Source: Bacteroidales bacterium (GTDB lineage: Bacteria > Bacteroidota > Bacteroidia > Bacteroidales > UBA4181). From it: DNA of 57,112 nt. The notes beneath the pieces were generated by a model. It was not told where the DNA came from. It worked only from the letters and a program-made list of their open reading frames with translations, and ran no database searches. Where the stretch lies: positions 1 to 57,112 of the forward strand of contig JAISCQ010000045.1 in assembly GCA_031265445.1 (NCBI GenBank). The letters are read 5' to 3'. Both the position numbers and the translations under genes were made by a program. Positions 8,843 through 18,083 of the stretch are shown here, one piece after another. The first letter of the stretch is position 1. Every line of letters starts with the position of its first letter.

Positions 8843-11605
8843 GTGAAAACAAAAGAGATATTATTGATAGCAGTTGTTGCGTCTATGGGAATCTTTTCAG
8901 GATGCAGCAAAAAGGACTCCCACCCGCGGATTTATATTACCGACGGTCAAAAATCCGCTTTTGCCGGCAAATTGCAAACGGTTGACCGGGCGAAACGGTC
9001 GTACGAAAAGATCAAATCGGCTGTCGACCCGTATGTTGACCGGCACCAGACCGATCCGGAATGGATTGTTTCGCGCATGCAGATGTACTGGGACGCGCAC
9101 TACGAGCGGGTATATGTGAAGGGTAACCGTTTTTCGCACGGTACGGGGCGCGCGCCGGTTCCCACAGTGAAGTTTGCCGGCAACCGCGACGGAGCCACCG
9201 ATTACGCCATGCCTTCGCTGGAAGATACACAGCCTTACATGGACGAAAAAGGCATGTACCTGCAAAACATGAAGAAGGAAGGCCATCCGTGGGAATGGGT
9301 GCACCCGTCGAAAACCGGGCGCATGATCGGCCCGATGAACGAACGCATCATGGCGATGGCTGCCAGTGCCGCCTTCCTGTACTGGTACACCGGCGAGGAA
9401 AAATACGCCCGGTTTGCTTCCGATATATTCCTCACTTACGTGACGGGGATGCATCATCGCCGCGAACCCTTTGCATTGGAGGATTACGGCAACAGCCACC
9501 TGATGGGGCTGGCCACCTTCGAGGTCATCCTCGACGGGATCATTGTCCACATGGCTGTATGTTATGATTTTATTCACGATTACCTGAAACGCAACCATGC
9601 CGATTTGGATATGATCGCCTCGGTGTTCAAACGCTTTGCCGAGCAGGAGATCATGTATGGCGTTCCGGACAACAACTGGAACATTTTTCAGGCGCGGTTC
9701 GTCACCTACCTGGCGCTCGCCCTCGAAGACAATTCGCACTACAGGGATGGTCGCGGAAAACAATACTATCTCGACGAAATCCTCAACCACACCACCATAC
9801 GGCAATTCGCACTGAAAGAAATGGTCGGCGAAACATTCGATCCCGAAACGGGACTGTGGCCCGAATCGGCTACATACTCCATGAGCGTATGCAAGGACAT
9901 GCTCGATGTGATTTGCCTGATCGATAATGCCGAAAACAACCGCATGCTGGACGCCTTTCCCGTGATAAAGAAGGCGGTTCCGGCCACAGCCGAATACCTG
10001 TTTCCCAATGGCCGCGTCACAGCGTTTGGCGATGCCAAATATGTACCCCTTTATCCGCAGTCGCTCGAGATGCTGATCGCCCTGTACCGCAAATACGGGG
10101 AAACGGACAGCGAAAAAGAACTGACGCAGGCCCTCGCCGGGCTGATCGCCGACCGTGCATACAACCGCGACGAAAACAGGGATATGTTCTCGCTGTTCTT
10201 CTATGTGGATCAGCTCATGGACATATCCCCGGCGGAAATCACTTACGACCACCTGATCCGCGACACCTACTACGCGCCCAATGTCAGCTGGCTGATACAG
10301 CGCAACGGACGCGACAGGCAGGACGGCATGGCCTTCACGCTCACGGGCGCTTACGGAAACCATGCCCATGCCAACGGCATCTCGCTCGAAATGTACGGCA
10401 AAGGATTGATGACCGCTCCCGAGAGTTCTTTCGGCATCACATACGGCACTCGCGACAACCAGGAGTATTATGCGCGTTTCCCGGCGCACAACACGGTGAT
10501 TGTCGACGGTAAATCGGACTACGGGATGATGCGGAGCAACTATCCTTACCGGTTGCTCTCCTGTTACCCCGCCCACGCCGAAAACCTTCTGCCGGCGGAC
10601 AAAGTGAACTTTGCACATGTTGCATATACCGAGCCTGAAACCGATGCGCGTCAAAACCGGCTTACCAGCATCATCCGCACCGGCGAAAAATCGGCTTACG
10701 TGGTGGACATCTTCCGTTCGGCGCGTAACGATGGAAGGGACATCAAGCACGAGTACCTGTACCACAGTATCGGCCAGGGGATAGATTTGATGAGCGCTGC
10801 GGGACAAAAGCTGTCGCTCTCGCCTACGAAGGAACTCTCGTCCGAAGCGGGCGACATGAACGGGTACAATTATTTCGAAGACAAGAAAGCCGCAGCTTAC
10901 GACCGGGATTTTACGGCCCGGTTCCGTATCGACCTCCAGCAGCAGGACGACGTGACGGTGAAGATGTGGATGAAAGGTTATCCGGGAAGGACGGTCTTTG
11001 ATGTGATGTCGCCCAAATCCAACGCCCTCGTCAAAGGCTCCGTCCCGGATGAATTGCTGAACCTGCCGTTGCCGACACTCATCGTCAGGCAGAAGGGCGA
11101 AGCGTGGAACCGTCCGTTTGTTGCGGTATACCATCCCTACGCTTCCGTGGAAGGATCATCGATAACGTCGGTCGGGTATTTCGGTAATACCGGCGATTTT
11201 GTCGGGATCACGGTACAGTCGGCTTCCCGGACGGATTATATCTTCAACAGCGCTTCGGGAGAACCCGATATAGCGCACCGGGATATGCGGTTCAAAGGCA
11301 CCTACGCGGTTGCAAGCGACATAAACGGTACGCCGGAGGGCCTTTTCCTCGGCAATGGCCGGTTTCTTGCAAAGGGGAAATGGAGCGTCGCATCGGAAAA
11401 CGGGGATGTGCAGGCTTCCCTGAATCGCAACGGCGATGGTTTCGACCTGATGGCCTCCGGCGACATCACCCTGACCATACCCGTAGCCGGAACCCGTCCG
11501 CCTGAATTATCGGAACCCGCCTCCGGCAAGAAACTGCAGGGCGCCCTGGCCGACGGCGTTTATACGGTGCAGGTTCCGGCAGGAAAGTACCGGATACAAC
11601 TGTAA
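8843..11605 (+). CDS. Heparinase II/III-like polysaccharide lyase, lipoprotein
   Basis: 920 residues starting at GTG. The lipoprotein signal ends IFSGC near residue 21. An (alpha/alpha)-toroid domain spans about 30-440, with VPDNNWNIFQARF and LWPESATYSMSV as active-cleft segments. The heparinase II/III beta domain follows from about 490, marked by YGNHAHANGISLEMYGKG near 505, the conserved catalytic-His and metal-site segment, and by RFPAHNTVIVDGKSDYG. Enzymes of this fold cleave acidic polysaccharides (heparan sulfate, alginate, ulvan) by beta-elimination. The exact family cannot be assigned. It pairs with a PL8 gene 78 bp downstream, but no SusCD genes are adjacent. Confidence 0.85.
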   Translation: MKTKEILLIAVVASMGIFSGCSKKDSHPRIYITDGQKSAFAGKLQTVDRAKRSYEKIKSAVDPYVDRHQTDPEWIVSRMQMYWDAHYERVYVKGNRFSHGTGRAPVPTVKFAGNRDGATDYAMPSLEDTQPYMDEKGMYLQNMKKEGHPWEWVHPSKTGRMIGPMNERIMAMAASAAFLYWYTGEEKYARFASDIFLTYVTGMHHRREPFALEDYGNSHLMGLATFEVILDGIIVHMAVCYDFIHDYLKRNHADLDMIASVFKRFAEQEIMYGVPDNNWNIFQARFVTYLALALEDNSHYRDGRGKQYYLDEILNHTTIRQFALKEMVGETFDPETGLWPESATYSMSVCKDMLDVICLIDNAENNRMLDAFPVIKKAVPATAEYLFPNGRVTAFGDAKYVPLYPQSLEMLIALYRKYGETDSEKELTQALAGLIADRAYNRDENRDMFSLFFYVDQLMDISPAEITYDHLIRDTYYAPNVSWLIQRNGRDRQDGMAFTLTGAYGNHAHANGISLEMYGKGLMTAPESSFGITYGTRDNQEYYARFPAHNTVIVDGKSDYGMMRSNYPYRLLSCYPAHAENLLPADKVNFAHVAYTEPETDARQNRLTSIIRTGEKSAYVVDIFRSARNDGRDIKHEYLYHSIGQGIDLMSAAGQKLSLSPTKELSSEAGDMNGYNYFEDKKAAAYDRDFTARFRIDLQQQDDVTVKMWMKGYPGRTVFDVMSPKSNALVKGSVPDELLNLPLPTLIVRQKGEAWNRPFVAVYHPYASVEGSSITSVGYFGNTGDFVGITVQSASRTDYIFNSASGEPDIAHRDMRFKGTYAVASDINGTPEGLFLGNGRFLAKGKWSVASENGDVQASLNRNGDGFDLMASGDITLTIPVAGTRPPELSEPASGKKLQGALADGVYTVQVPAGKYRIQL

Positions 11606-11683
11606 CGATACCTGCCGACCTGACAGGGTCAACCCGAAAATCAGAAAATCAACCTGAAAAAACAAACCGATCAAATCATCATC

Positions 11684-13837
11684 ATGAACAGGATCACATT
11701 TATCTTCGCTTTACTGATAGCTTCGCCGGCAACCCGATCTTACGCAAGTCCCAGCCCGGACATTGAAATTATCCGCGGGCGGATCGTTGCCGCACTGATG
11801 GCGCCCCCGGTGAACGACGCCCGGGTAAAAGAACTGATGTCCACGCTCCGCAGGGACGGCACCTGGCCGGGTATTGACTATGACAACGTGTCGCGCGAAG
11901 CTTTCGGGCATTCGCAACACCTGTCGAACATGGTGCAGATGAGCCGTGCTTACGGGAAAAAAGGCTCGGCGCTGAAAGGCGGGAAGGAGTTGAAAAACGC
12001 CGTCTACCTGGCGCTTGATTACTGGCTGGCGCACGATTTCATCTGCGAGAACTGGTGGTGGAACGAAATCGGCACGCCCGACGCGCTTACATCCGTGTTG
12101 CTGATCATGGACAAAGACCTTTCCCAAACGCAGATTGATAAAGCTTCGGCGATTACTGCACGTTCGCACATCAATGCGCAGGGAGCGCGTCAGAGTGGCG
12201 ACCGGATCAAGATCGCCGGCATTCAGGCCAAGAACGCGCTTTTCAGACGCGATGCCGCGACCTTCGAAATGCTGGTGAAGGTGATTGAAGGCGAAATACG
12301 TTTTGTGCCGGCGGATCAGCGCGGTATGCAATACGACTACAGTTTCCACCATCGCGACGATCATGTAAACAATACCCTTTCGTACGGTCTGGGTTATGCC
12401 GATGCCTTTGCCGAATGGGCGGCTTACACGGAAGGCGCGCGCTGCCGGTTTTCGGAACAGGCCGTCAGGCAGCTGGTCGATTATTACCTCGACGGGATTT
12501 GCAAGCAGATGGTTTACGGCAAATATCCCGATCCGGCGGCAGCCAATCGCGACATTGCCCGGCAGGGACACGGCGGTCCGATGGGTATCCGTACTCCCGA
12601 ACGTCTGATCGCAGCCACATCATACCGGAAGGCCGAATTGCAGGAAATCGTCAACATCCGACAGAATAAGGCAAAGCCGACATATTCGTTCGGCAAGTTC
12701 TTCTGGCTGAGTGAATATTATACGCACCAGCGTCCCGGATATTTCGCGTCGGTACGCATGTATTCCGACCGCAACGCCAACATGGAGCAGCCCTACAACG
12801 GCGAAGGCCTGATGAACCACCACCGCGGCGACGGCGCCAACTATATCTCGGTGACAGGAACCGAGTACGCCGATGTAGCGCCCGTGTACGACTGGCAGAA
12901 GATACCGGGGACGACGATCCTGCAAAAGCCGTCGTTGCCTCATGAGAACGAGATACAGAAATATGGCGCGATGGATTTTGCGGGAGCGGTTACCGACGGC
13001 TTGTATGGTGCAGCGGCGTTCGATTTCATCAGTCCGCACGATCCGCTTTGCGCGCGTAAAGCATGGTTTTTCTTCGACAGTGAATATGTATGCCTTGGCG
13101 CAGGCATCAAGTCGGGGACGAATAATACGGTAGCCACCACCATGAACCAGTGCCTGCTGCATGGCGATGTAACCGTCAATGCCGACGGGGAAGTGCAAAC
13201 CGTGCCGCGCGGCGAACGGCAGATAGACGACGTCCGGTGGATATACCACGGCGGCGCAGGCTATATCTTTCCGCAACCGGCGAGAATTAACCTGGCCAAC
13301 CAGGCCGCAACCGGCAGCTGGTTCAGAGTCAACCGCCAAACCGGCGCGTCCAAAAGGGAAGTCAGTACGGATATTTTTAAGCTCTGGATCGACCATGGGG
13401 CGCGTTTAAACGGCGCTGCCTATCAATACGTAGTGATGCCCGGCGCAGGCGAAGAACAGGTGGCTGAGGCCTGGCAAAACCCGAAAATAGACGTATTGTC
13501 CAATACCCGGGAACTGCAGGCAGTGTGGCACAAAACACTGAAGATTTTACAAATCGTCTGTTACAAAAACAGCACGCTCCGCTTATCCGGCGGATACGCG
13601 GTGATGATGGACAGTCCGGGAATGGTCATGGTTAAAGTCGCAGGTTCCGGTTTCGAACTGTCCGTTGCCGACCCGTCGCGCAAGCTGGGAAAAATGCACT
13701 TCAGCGTGAATCGTAAAATCGAAAAGAAAGGCGAAAACTTCACGGCTGTCTGGGATGAAGCCGGGAGTATGAGCCACATTTCGGTGGATTTGCCTCAAGC
13801 AGGCCATGCCGGCGAAAGCGTAACGGTCAAATTTTAA
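11684..13837 (+). CDS. Polysaccharide lyase family 8 (chondroitin/hyaluronan lyase-like)
   Basis: 717 residues with a cleavable signal peptide ending about SYASPSP. The N-terminal (alpha/alpha) toroid contains CENWWWNEIGTP near 122 (aromatic patch and catalytic Asn) and SFHHRDDHVNNTLSYGLGY at about 219-238, which supplies the catalytic His and Tyr. A downstream NRDIARQG gives the usual Arg. The C-terminal two-thirds is the beta-sandwich part of PL8. Enzymes of the family eliminate uronic acids in chondroitin sulfate, hyaluronan or xanthan. It is periplasmic or secreted. With the heparinase-like gene it suggests breakdown of a glycosaminoglycan-like polymer. Confidence 0.88.
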   Translation: MNRITFIFALLIASPATRSYASPSPDIEIIRGRIVAALMAPPVNDARVKELMSTLRRDGTWPGIDYDNVSREAFGHSQHLSNMVQMSRAYGKKGSALKGGKELKNAVYLALDYWLAHDFICENWWWNEIGTPDALTSVLLIMDKDLSQTQIDKASAITARSHINAQGARQSGDRIKIAGIQAKNALFRRDAATFEMLVKVIEGEIRFVPADQRGMQYDYSFHHRDDHVNNTLSYGLGYADAFAEWAAYTEGARCRFSEQAVRQLVDYYLDGICKQMVYGKYPDPAAANRDIARQGHGGPMGIRTPERLIAATSYRKAELQEIVNIRQNKAKPTYSFGKFFWLSEYYTHQRPGYFASVRMYSDRNANMEQPYNGEGLMNHHRGDGANYISVTGTEYADVAPVYDWQKIPGTTILQKPSLPHENEIQKYGAMDFAGAVTDGLYGAAAFDFISPHDPLCARKAWFFFDSEYVCLGAGIKSGTNNTVATTMNQCLLHGDVTVNADGEVQTVPRGERQIDDVRWIYHGGAGYIFPQPARINLANQAATGSWFRVNRQTGASKREVSTDIFKLWIDHGARLNGAAYQYVVMPGAGEEQVAEAWQNPKIDVLSNTRELQAVWHKTLKILQIVCYKNSTLRLSGGYAVMMDSPGMVMVKVAGSGFELSVADPSRKLGKMHFSVNRKIEKKGENFTAVWDEAGSMSHISVDLPQAGHAGESVTVKF

Positions 13838-13925
13838 AAACAGGCAGGAGGTCGGCACCTGCCCCGAGTTGCGCCTGCGGCTTGCACGGGGTTATCCAAA
13901 AGATGACAGTCAACCAGCCGAGTAG

Positions 13926-14095
13926 CGATTTAAAAAGGCCAGAGTTGACCGCGGAAAGACATAAGTTGATCGCGGACAGGCATAAGTTGACTGCGGACAA
14001 GCGTGAGTAAACTGCGGACAGGAATAAGTTAACCGCGGATAAGCATAAGTAAACCGTGAGTACATATAAGTTATCCGGAAATAAGGAGTTGTCAG
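13926..14095 (-). repeat. 21-bp tandem repeat array 2, inverted copy of array 1
   Basis: Read on the minus strand, this is the array 1 element with fewer units. Six clear 21-bp units lie between 13944 and 14069, plus one degenerate unit to 14090. Each has the same CCGCG / TCAACTTATG / YYTRT plan, here with more base substitutions. Both borders match array 1. CTGACAAC plus TTATATGTACTCACGG is at the 14095 side, and TCAACTCTGGCC plus TTTTTAAATCG is at the 13926 side. It lies between the PL8 and tricorn genes in a gap with no other genes. Confidence 0.92.
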
Positions 14096-14590
14096 AAAAT
14101 AAGCATTACGTTTTTCATGATTACATTGTCCAAAATTTTCTCAAGGTATCATAGCTCGAAGGGCTTTATTTTCGTAACCGCATGCAAGCGAAGCGCAGCT
14201 TGCGGAAGACGCGTCTCTCCTCCACATCTCCTTTCCGCAGGTCGCGACCTGCGGTTATGAAAATCCGGCTTTTCAAGCCGCCGAAACGTAACGTCTATTC
14301 CTTGACTGCTCCTAAGCGTTCGTAAGACGGAAGTAGAAATACGGAAGGTACCGGAAGGTACTGGACGTATGTGACGAATGGCCCGACGGGGGTTGAACGC
14401 CATCGCTGTTCGGACAGGGTAAAAGCGATTTCCTGTATCGGGAAAATTTGACAATGAAGGAAAAGGAACTATCTCTGTATTTTGGGGTTTCGAGCGATTC
14501 ATCAAAAGATTCAAGCCATTCCGGGTCGAAACTGTTTAGCGCCTCAAAAAAGAGGCCGTTATCATCATTTTCAATTTTCAATTACTTGAT

Positions 14591-14598
14591 TATTTTTG
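14591..14598 (+). promoter_or_regulatory. -7 box for the tricorn-like protease
   Basis: TATTTTTG fits TAnnTTTG, 22 bp before the ATG at 14621. The -33 region is only T-rich. Confidence 0.45.
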
Positions 14599-14620
14599 CG
14601 CAAAATTTAAATGATCCATC

Positions 14621-17600
14621 ATGAAAAAAATATTCCTCACAATTTGTATCTGTCTTGGCGCACAAATACTCCATTCCCAGCAGGATGCGCGGTTACTTCG
14701 TTTTCCGGCGGCGTACGGCAATCAATTGGTATTTACGTATTCCGGCGACCTGTACACTGTGGCGCTCACCGGAGGCGAAGCCCGTAAAATCACCAATGCG
14801 CCCGGATTCGAGATGTTTGCACGATTCTCGCCCGACGGTTCACAAATTGCCTTTACGGCCAACTACGACGGCAATACCGAAGTGTATGCGATGCCGGCGC
14901 AAGGGGGCGAACCCCGCCGACTGACCTGCACCGCCACCCTCGGACGCGACGATGTGTCCGACCGCATGGGGCCCAACAATGTGGTCATGGGCTGGACGCC
15001 CGACGGTAAAAATGTGATCTACCGTTCGCGCAAGCAGTCGTTCAACGCCTTTGTGGGACAGTTGTTCAGCGTGCCGGCTGCGGGTGGCATGTCCGTTGAG
15101 CTGCCTCTGCCCGAAGGCGGCTGGAGCTCATACTCTGCAGACGGCAGCCAACTGGCCTACAACCGTGTTTTCCGCGAATTCCGCACCTGGAAATACTACC
15201 GGGGCGGGATGGCCGATGATGTATGGATTTACGATTTTGCTGCCAAATCCACCAGGAACATCACCAATAATCCGGCGCAGGACATTTTCCCGATGTGGTT
15301 CGGCGACGAGATATTCTTTGTGTCCGACCGCGACCGTACGTCCAACATCTTCGTGTACAACGTCAAAACCGGGCAAACAAGCAAAGTGACCAATTATACC
15401 GCATACGATGTAAAATTCCCGTCGGCAGGCGACAAGATGATTGTGTACGAGAACGGCGGCGACATCTATTGCCTGGATGTGACTACACGCAACGCCCGCA
15501 AAATCAGCGTCCGGATACATGACGACGGCGTAGCAGGCCGTAACGAGTTGAAAAACGTGTCGCGGGAAGTACGTTCGGCCGATATTTCGCCGGATGGTAA
15601 ACGATTGGCGGTGGGCGCTCACGGCGATGTATTTACCGTTCCGGCAAAAACGGGCATTACCCGTAACCTGACGATGAGTTCCGGCGCGCACGACCGCAAT
15701 GTCGACTGGTCGCCCGACGGGCAATGGATTGCCTGCCTGAGCGACCGCAGCGGCGAATATGAGATCTATATCCAGAAACAGGACGGCAGTGAACCGGCCG
15801 TGCAACTGACAACGGGCGCCGACACCTACAAGTTTGACATCGAATGGTCGCCCGACAGCAGGAAAATCCTGTGGAATGACAAGAAAATGCGCCTGCAGTA
15901 CGTGGACATCAAGACCGGGGAAGTGACGCCGGTAGCGCAGTCGTCGCGTTGGGAATTTTCGCAGTTTGCATGGTCGCCCGACAGTCGCTGGGTGGCGTAT
16001 GTGGAATCGGCCCAAAACCAGTTTTCCCGTGTAGTCCTTTACAACACTGTCGACAAAAAGAAAACGGACGTAACCGACAGCTGGTACAGTTCGGGCTCGC
16101 CGGCATTCAGCCGCGACGGCAAGTACCTGTTCTTTGTGTCCGACCGGAACTTCAATCCCATCTACAGCGAAGTGGAATGGAATTTCGCTTACCAGAAAAT
16201 GAGCCGCATCTATGCTGTAACCCTGGCTTCCGATACGCCCAGCCCTTTTGCGCCTGTGAACGATGAAGCGAAACCGAAAACCGAAGAACCGAAGCCGGAA
16301 GTCAAAAAAGATGACAGGAAAGCCAAGCCGGAAGCCAAAAAAGATGAACCGGCTGTCACCAGGATCGACACCACAGGGCTTACCCGCCGCATCTTCGACC
16401 TGCCCGTCCCGGCCGACAGGTACTGGAACCTGCAACACGCCAATAATAAGCTGTATTACCAGCGTGCAGGCAATATTTATATGTACGATCTCGAAAAACA
16501 AAAGGAAACCGAGCTGGGACAGGGCATGAGCTACACGCTTTCGGCCGACGGCGCCAGGATGCTGGTGCGGAAAAGCGGCGATTACTGGGTGATGGATACG
16601 CCATCTGCCAAAATCAACCTTGAGGACAAGGCTGTGGATTTGGCCGGTTTGAAGATGTATGTGGACAGGCAGGCCGAATGGAAGCAGATATACGACGAGT
16701 GCTGGCGCCAGATGCGCGATTTTTTCTACGTGAGCAACATGCACGGTGTGGATTGGCCTGCCATGCACGACAAATATGCGGTGTTGCTGCCGTATGCCAA
16801 AACCAAAGACGACGTGAACTACCTGATCGGCGAATTGATCGGCGAATTGAACGTAGGCCATGCTTACATCAATGGCGGCGACCGGGTGCAGGCGCCACGC
16901 ATCCGAACCGGTTTGCTCGGCGCCAAAATCAGCAGGGACGTGTCGGGATTTTTCCGTATCGATTCCATCCTTGCCGGAGCCAACTGGAATAAGGCATTGC
17001 GTTCGCCGCTCACCGAAATGGGCGTCGATGCAAAGAAAGGCGAATATATCACGGCAATCAACGGACAATCGCTCGAGAAAGCGGACGACATCTACCGGTA
17101 CCTCGCGGGGATGGCCGATCGCCAGGTGGAGCTGCAACTGAACAGCAAGCCCGCGCTTGCCGGTAGCCGTAAAGTGATTGTACTGCCCATAGACGACGAG
17201 GCCAACCTGTATTACTACAATTGGGTGCAGGCCAATATCCGCAAGGTGGACAAGGCCACCAACGGGCAGGCGGGTTATATCCACATCCCGGATATGGGGC
17301 CGGACGGATTAAATGAGTTCGTGAAATATTTCTATCCGCAGCTCGACAAAAAAGCCCTGATCATCGACGATCGCGGCAATGGCGGCGGTAACGTTTCGCC
17401 CATGATCATCGAACGCCTGGCGCGCGAGATTACCCGCGCCAACATTTCCCGCAACTCGCTGATCCCCACGCAAACGCCTTCACAAATGATGATCGGCCCG
17501 AAAGTGTTGCTCATCAATAAGTATTCGGCTTCGGACGGCGACCTGTTCCCGTACGGATTCAAGAAACACCACATCGGTAAGGTAATCGGCACGCGCAGCT

Positions 17601-17872
17601 GGGGCGGCGTAGTGGGCATCCGCGGTTCGCTCCCGTTTGTGGATGGCACCGATCTGCGTAAGCCCGAGTTTGCATCCTATTCGTCCGAAACCGGACAATG
17701 GATCATCGAAGGCTATGGCGTTGATCCCGATATCGCCATCGATAACGACCCGGCACGCGAATATGCAGGAACGGATGACCAGCTGAACAAGGCGATAGAA
17801 GTGATTCTCGATGAATTGAAGAATTACAGGCCGATACCGCCCATACCTGCCGCGCCGGACAAAAGCAAATGA
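14621..17872 (+). CDS. Tricorn-like S41 serine protease
   Basis: 1083 residues with a signal peptide (MKKIFLTICICLGAQILHSQ), so exported to the periplasm or surface. Residues 25-540 form repeated WD/TolB-like propeller blades (many SPDG and SPDS turns). A Lys/Glu/Pro-rich linker lies at about 546-580. Then come the tricorn core domain with LNVGHAYINGGD (catalytic His near 746), a PDZ domain (about 760-860) and the S41 domain. In the last, LIIDDRGNGGGNVSP near 911 and NKYSASDGDLFPYG near 968 supply the nucleophile Ser. Bacterial homologues degrade oligopeptides. It is monocistronic. Confidence 0.92.
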   Translation: MKKIFLTICICLGAQILHSQQDARLLRFPAAYGNQLVFTYSGDLYTVALTGGEARKITNAPGFEMFARFSPDGSQIAFTANYDGNTEVYAMPAQGGEPRRLTCTATLGRDDVSDRMGPNNVVMGWTPDGKNVIYRSRKQSFNAFVGQLFSVPAAGGMSVELPLPEGGWSSYSADGSQLAYNRVFREFRTWKYYRGGMADDVWIYDFAAKSTRNITNNPAQDIFPMWFGDEIFFVSDRDRTSNIFVYNVKTGQTSKVTNYTAYDVKFPSAGDKMIVYENGGDIYCLDVTTRNARKISVRIHDDGVAGRNELKNVSREVRSADISPDGKRLAVGAHGDVFTVPAKTGITRNLTMSSGAHDRNVDWSPDGQWIACLSDRSGEYEIYIQKQDGSEPAVQLTTGADTYKFDIEWSPDSRKILWNDKKMRLQYVDIKTGEVTPVAQSSRWEFSQFAWSPDSRWVAYVESAQNQFSRVVLYNTVDKKKTDVTDSWYSSGSPAFSRDGKYLFFVSDRNFNPIYSEVEWNFAYQKMSRIYAVTLASDTPSPFAPVNDEAKPKTEEPKPEVKKDDRKAKPEAKKDEPAVTRIDTTGLTRRIFDLPVPADRYWNLQHANNKLYYQRAGNIYMYDLEKQKETELGQGMSYTLSADGARMLVRKSGDYWVMDTPSAKINLEDKAVDLAGLKMYVDRQAEWKQIYDECWRQMRDFFYVSNMHGVDWPAMHDKYAVLLPYAKTKDDVNYLIGELIGELNVGHAYINGGDRVQAPRIRTGLLGAKISRDVSGFFRIDSILAGANWNKALRSPLTEMGVDAKKGEYITAINGQSLEKADDIYRYLAGMADRQVELQLNSKPALAGSRKVIVLPIDDEANLYYYNWVQANIRKVDKATNGQAGYIHIPDMGPDGLNEFVKYFYPQLDKKALIIDDRGNGGGNVSPMIIERLAREITRANISRNSLIPTQTPSQMMIGPKVLLINKYSASDGDLFPYGFKKHHIGKVIGTRSWGGVVGIRGSLPFVDGTDLRKPEFASYSSETGQWIIEGYGVDPDIAIDNDPAREYAGTDDQLNKAIEVILDELKNYRPIPPIPAAPDKSK

Positions 17873-17877
17873 TTTTT

Positions 17878-17905
17878 GCAGAGACGTGGCATGCCACGTC
17901 TCTAC
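17878..17905. repeat. Dispersed palindrome, GTAGAGACG family, copy 2
   Basis: AGAGACGTGGCA followed by its reverse complement TGCCACGTCTCT, six bases after the tricorn stop. It is one base away from the perfect copy at 31739-31766. It probably serves as the 3' end hairpin of the tricorn transcript. Confidence 0.75.
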
Positions 17906-18083
17906 CTGTTCTTGACAAGGCCGAAAGAGCAGGGAAAGTGTCTCCGCTGACAGGGTGTTTCGCGCGACCCTGACAGTGGTCGACAGACCTTACAAAAGCG
18001 CAAAAAAAAGTCAGGCCGCATCAATGACGTGCGACCTGACAATGATCCATGAAGTATTAAAAAACTTCTCCTTATTTTATGGT

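Larger units (their letters stand above)
13838..14620. other. 783-bp gap with repeats, no credible gene
   Basis: It holds, in order, a GC-rich hairpin region just after the lyase stop (13845-13905), the inverted 21-bp array (13926-14095), an AT-rich spacer, and a 20-bp perfect palindrome built from CCGCAGGTCG at 14236-14255 flanked by shorter inverted repeats. The tricorn gene promoter closes it. Short reading frames at 14149-14581 show no family features. Confidence 0.6.

Noticed and set aside
8897-11134. 745-residue minus-strand ORF over the heparinase gene
   Set aside because: It is a shadow of the real gene, with no domain pattern. The same applies to the 718-residue frame at 15128-17284.
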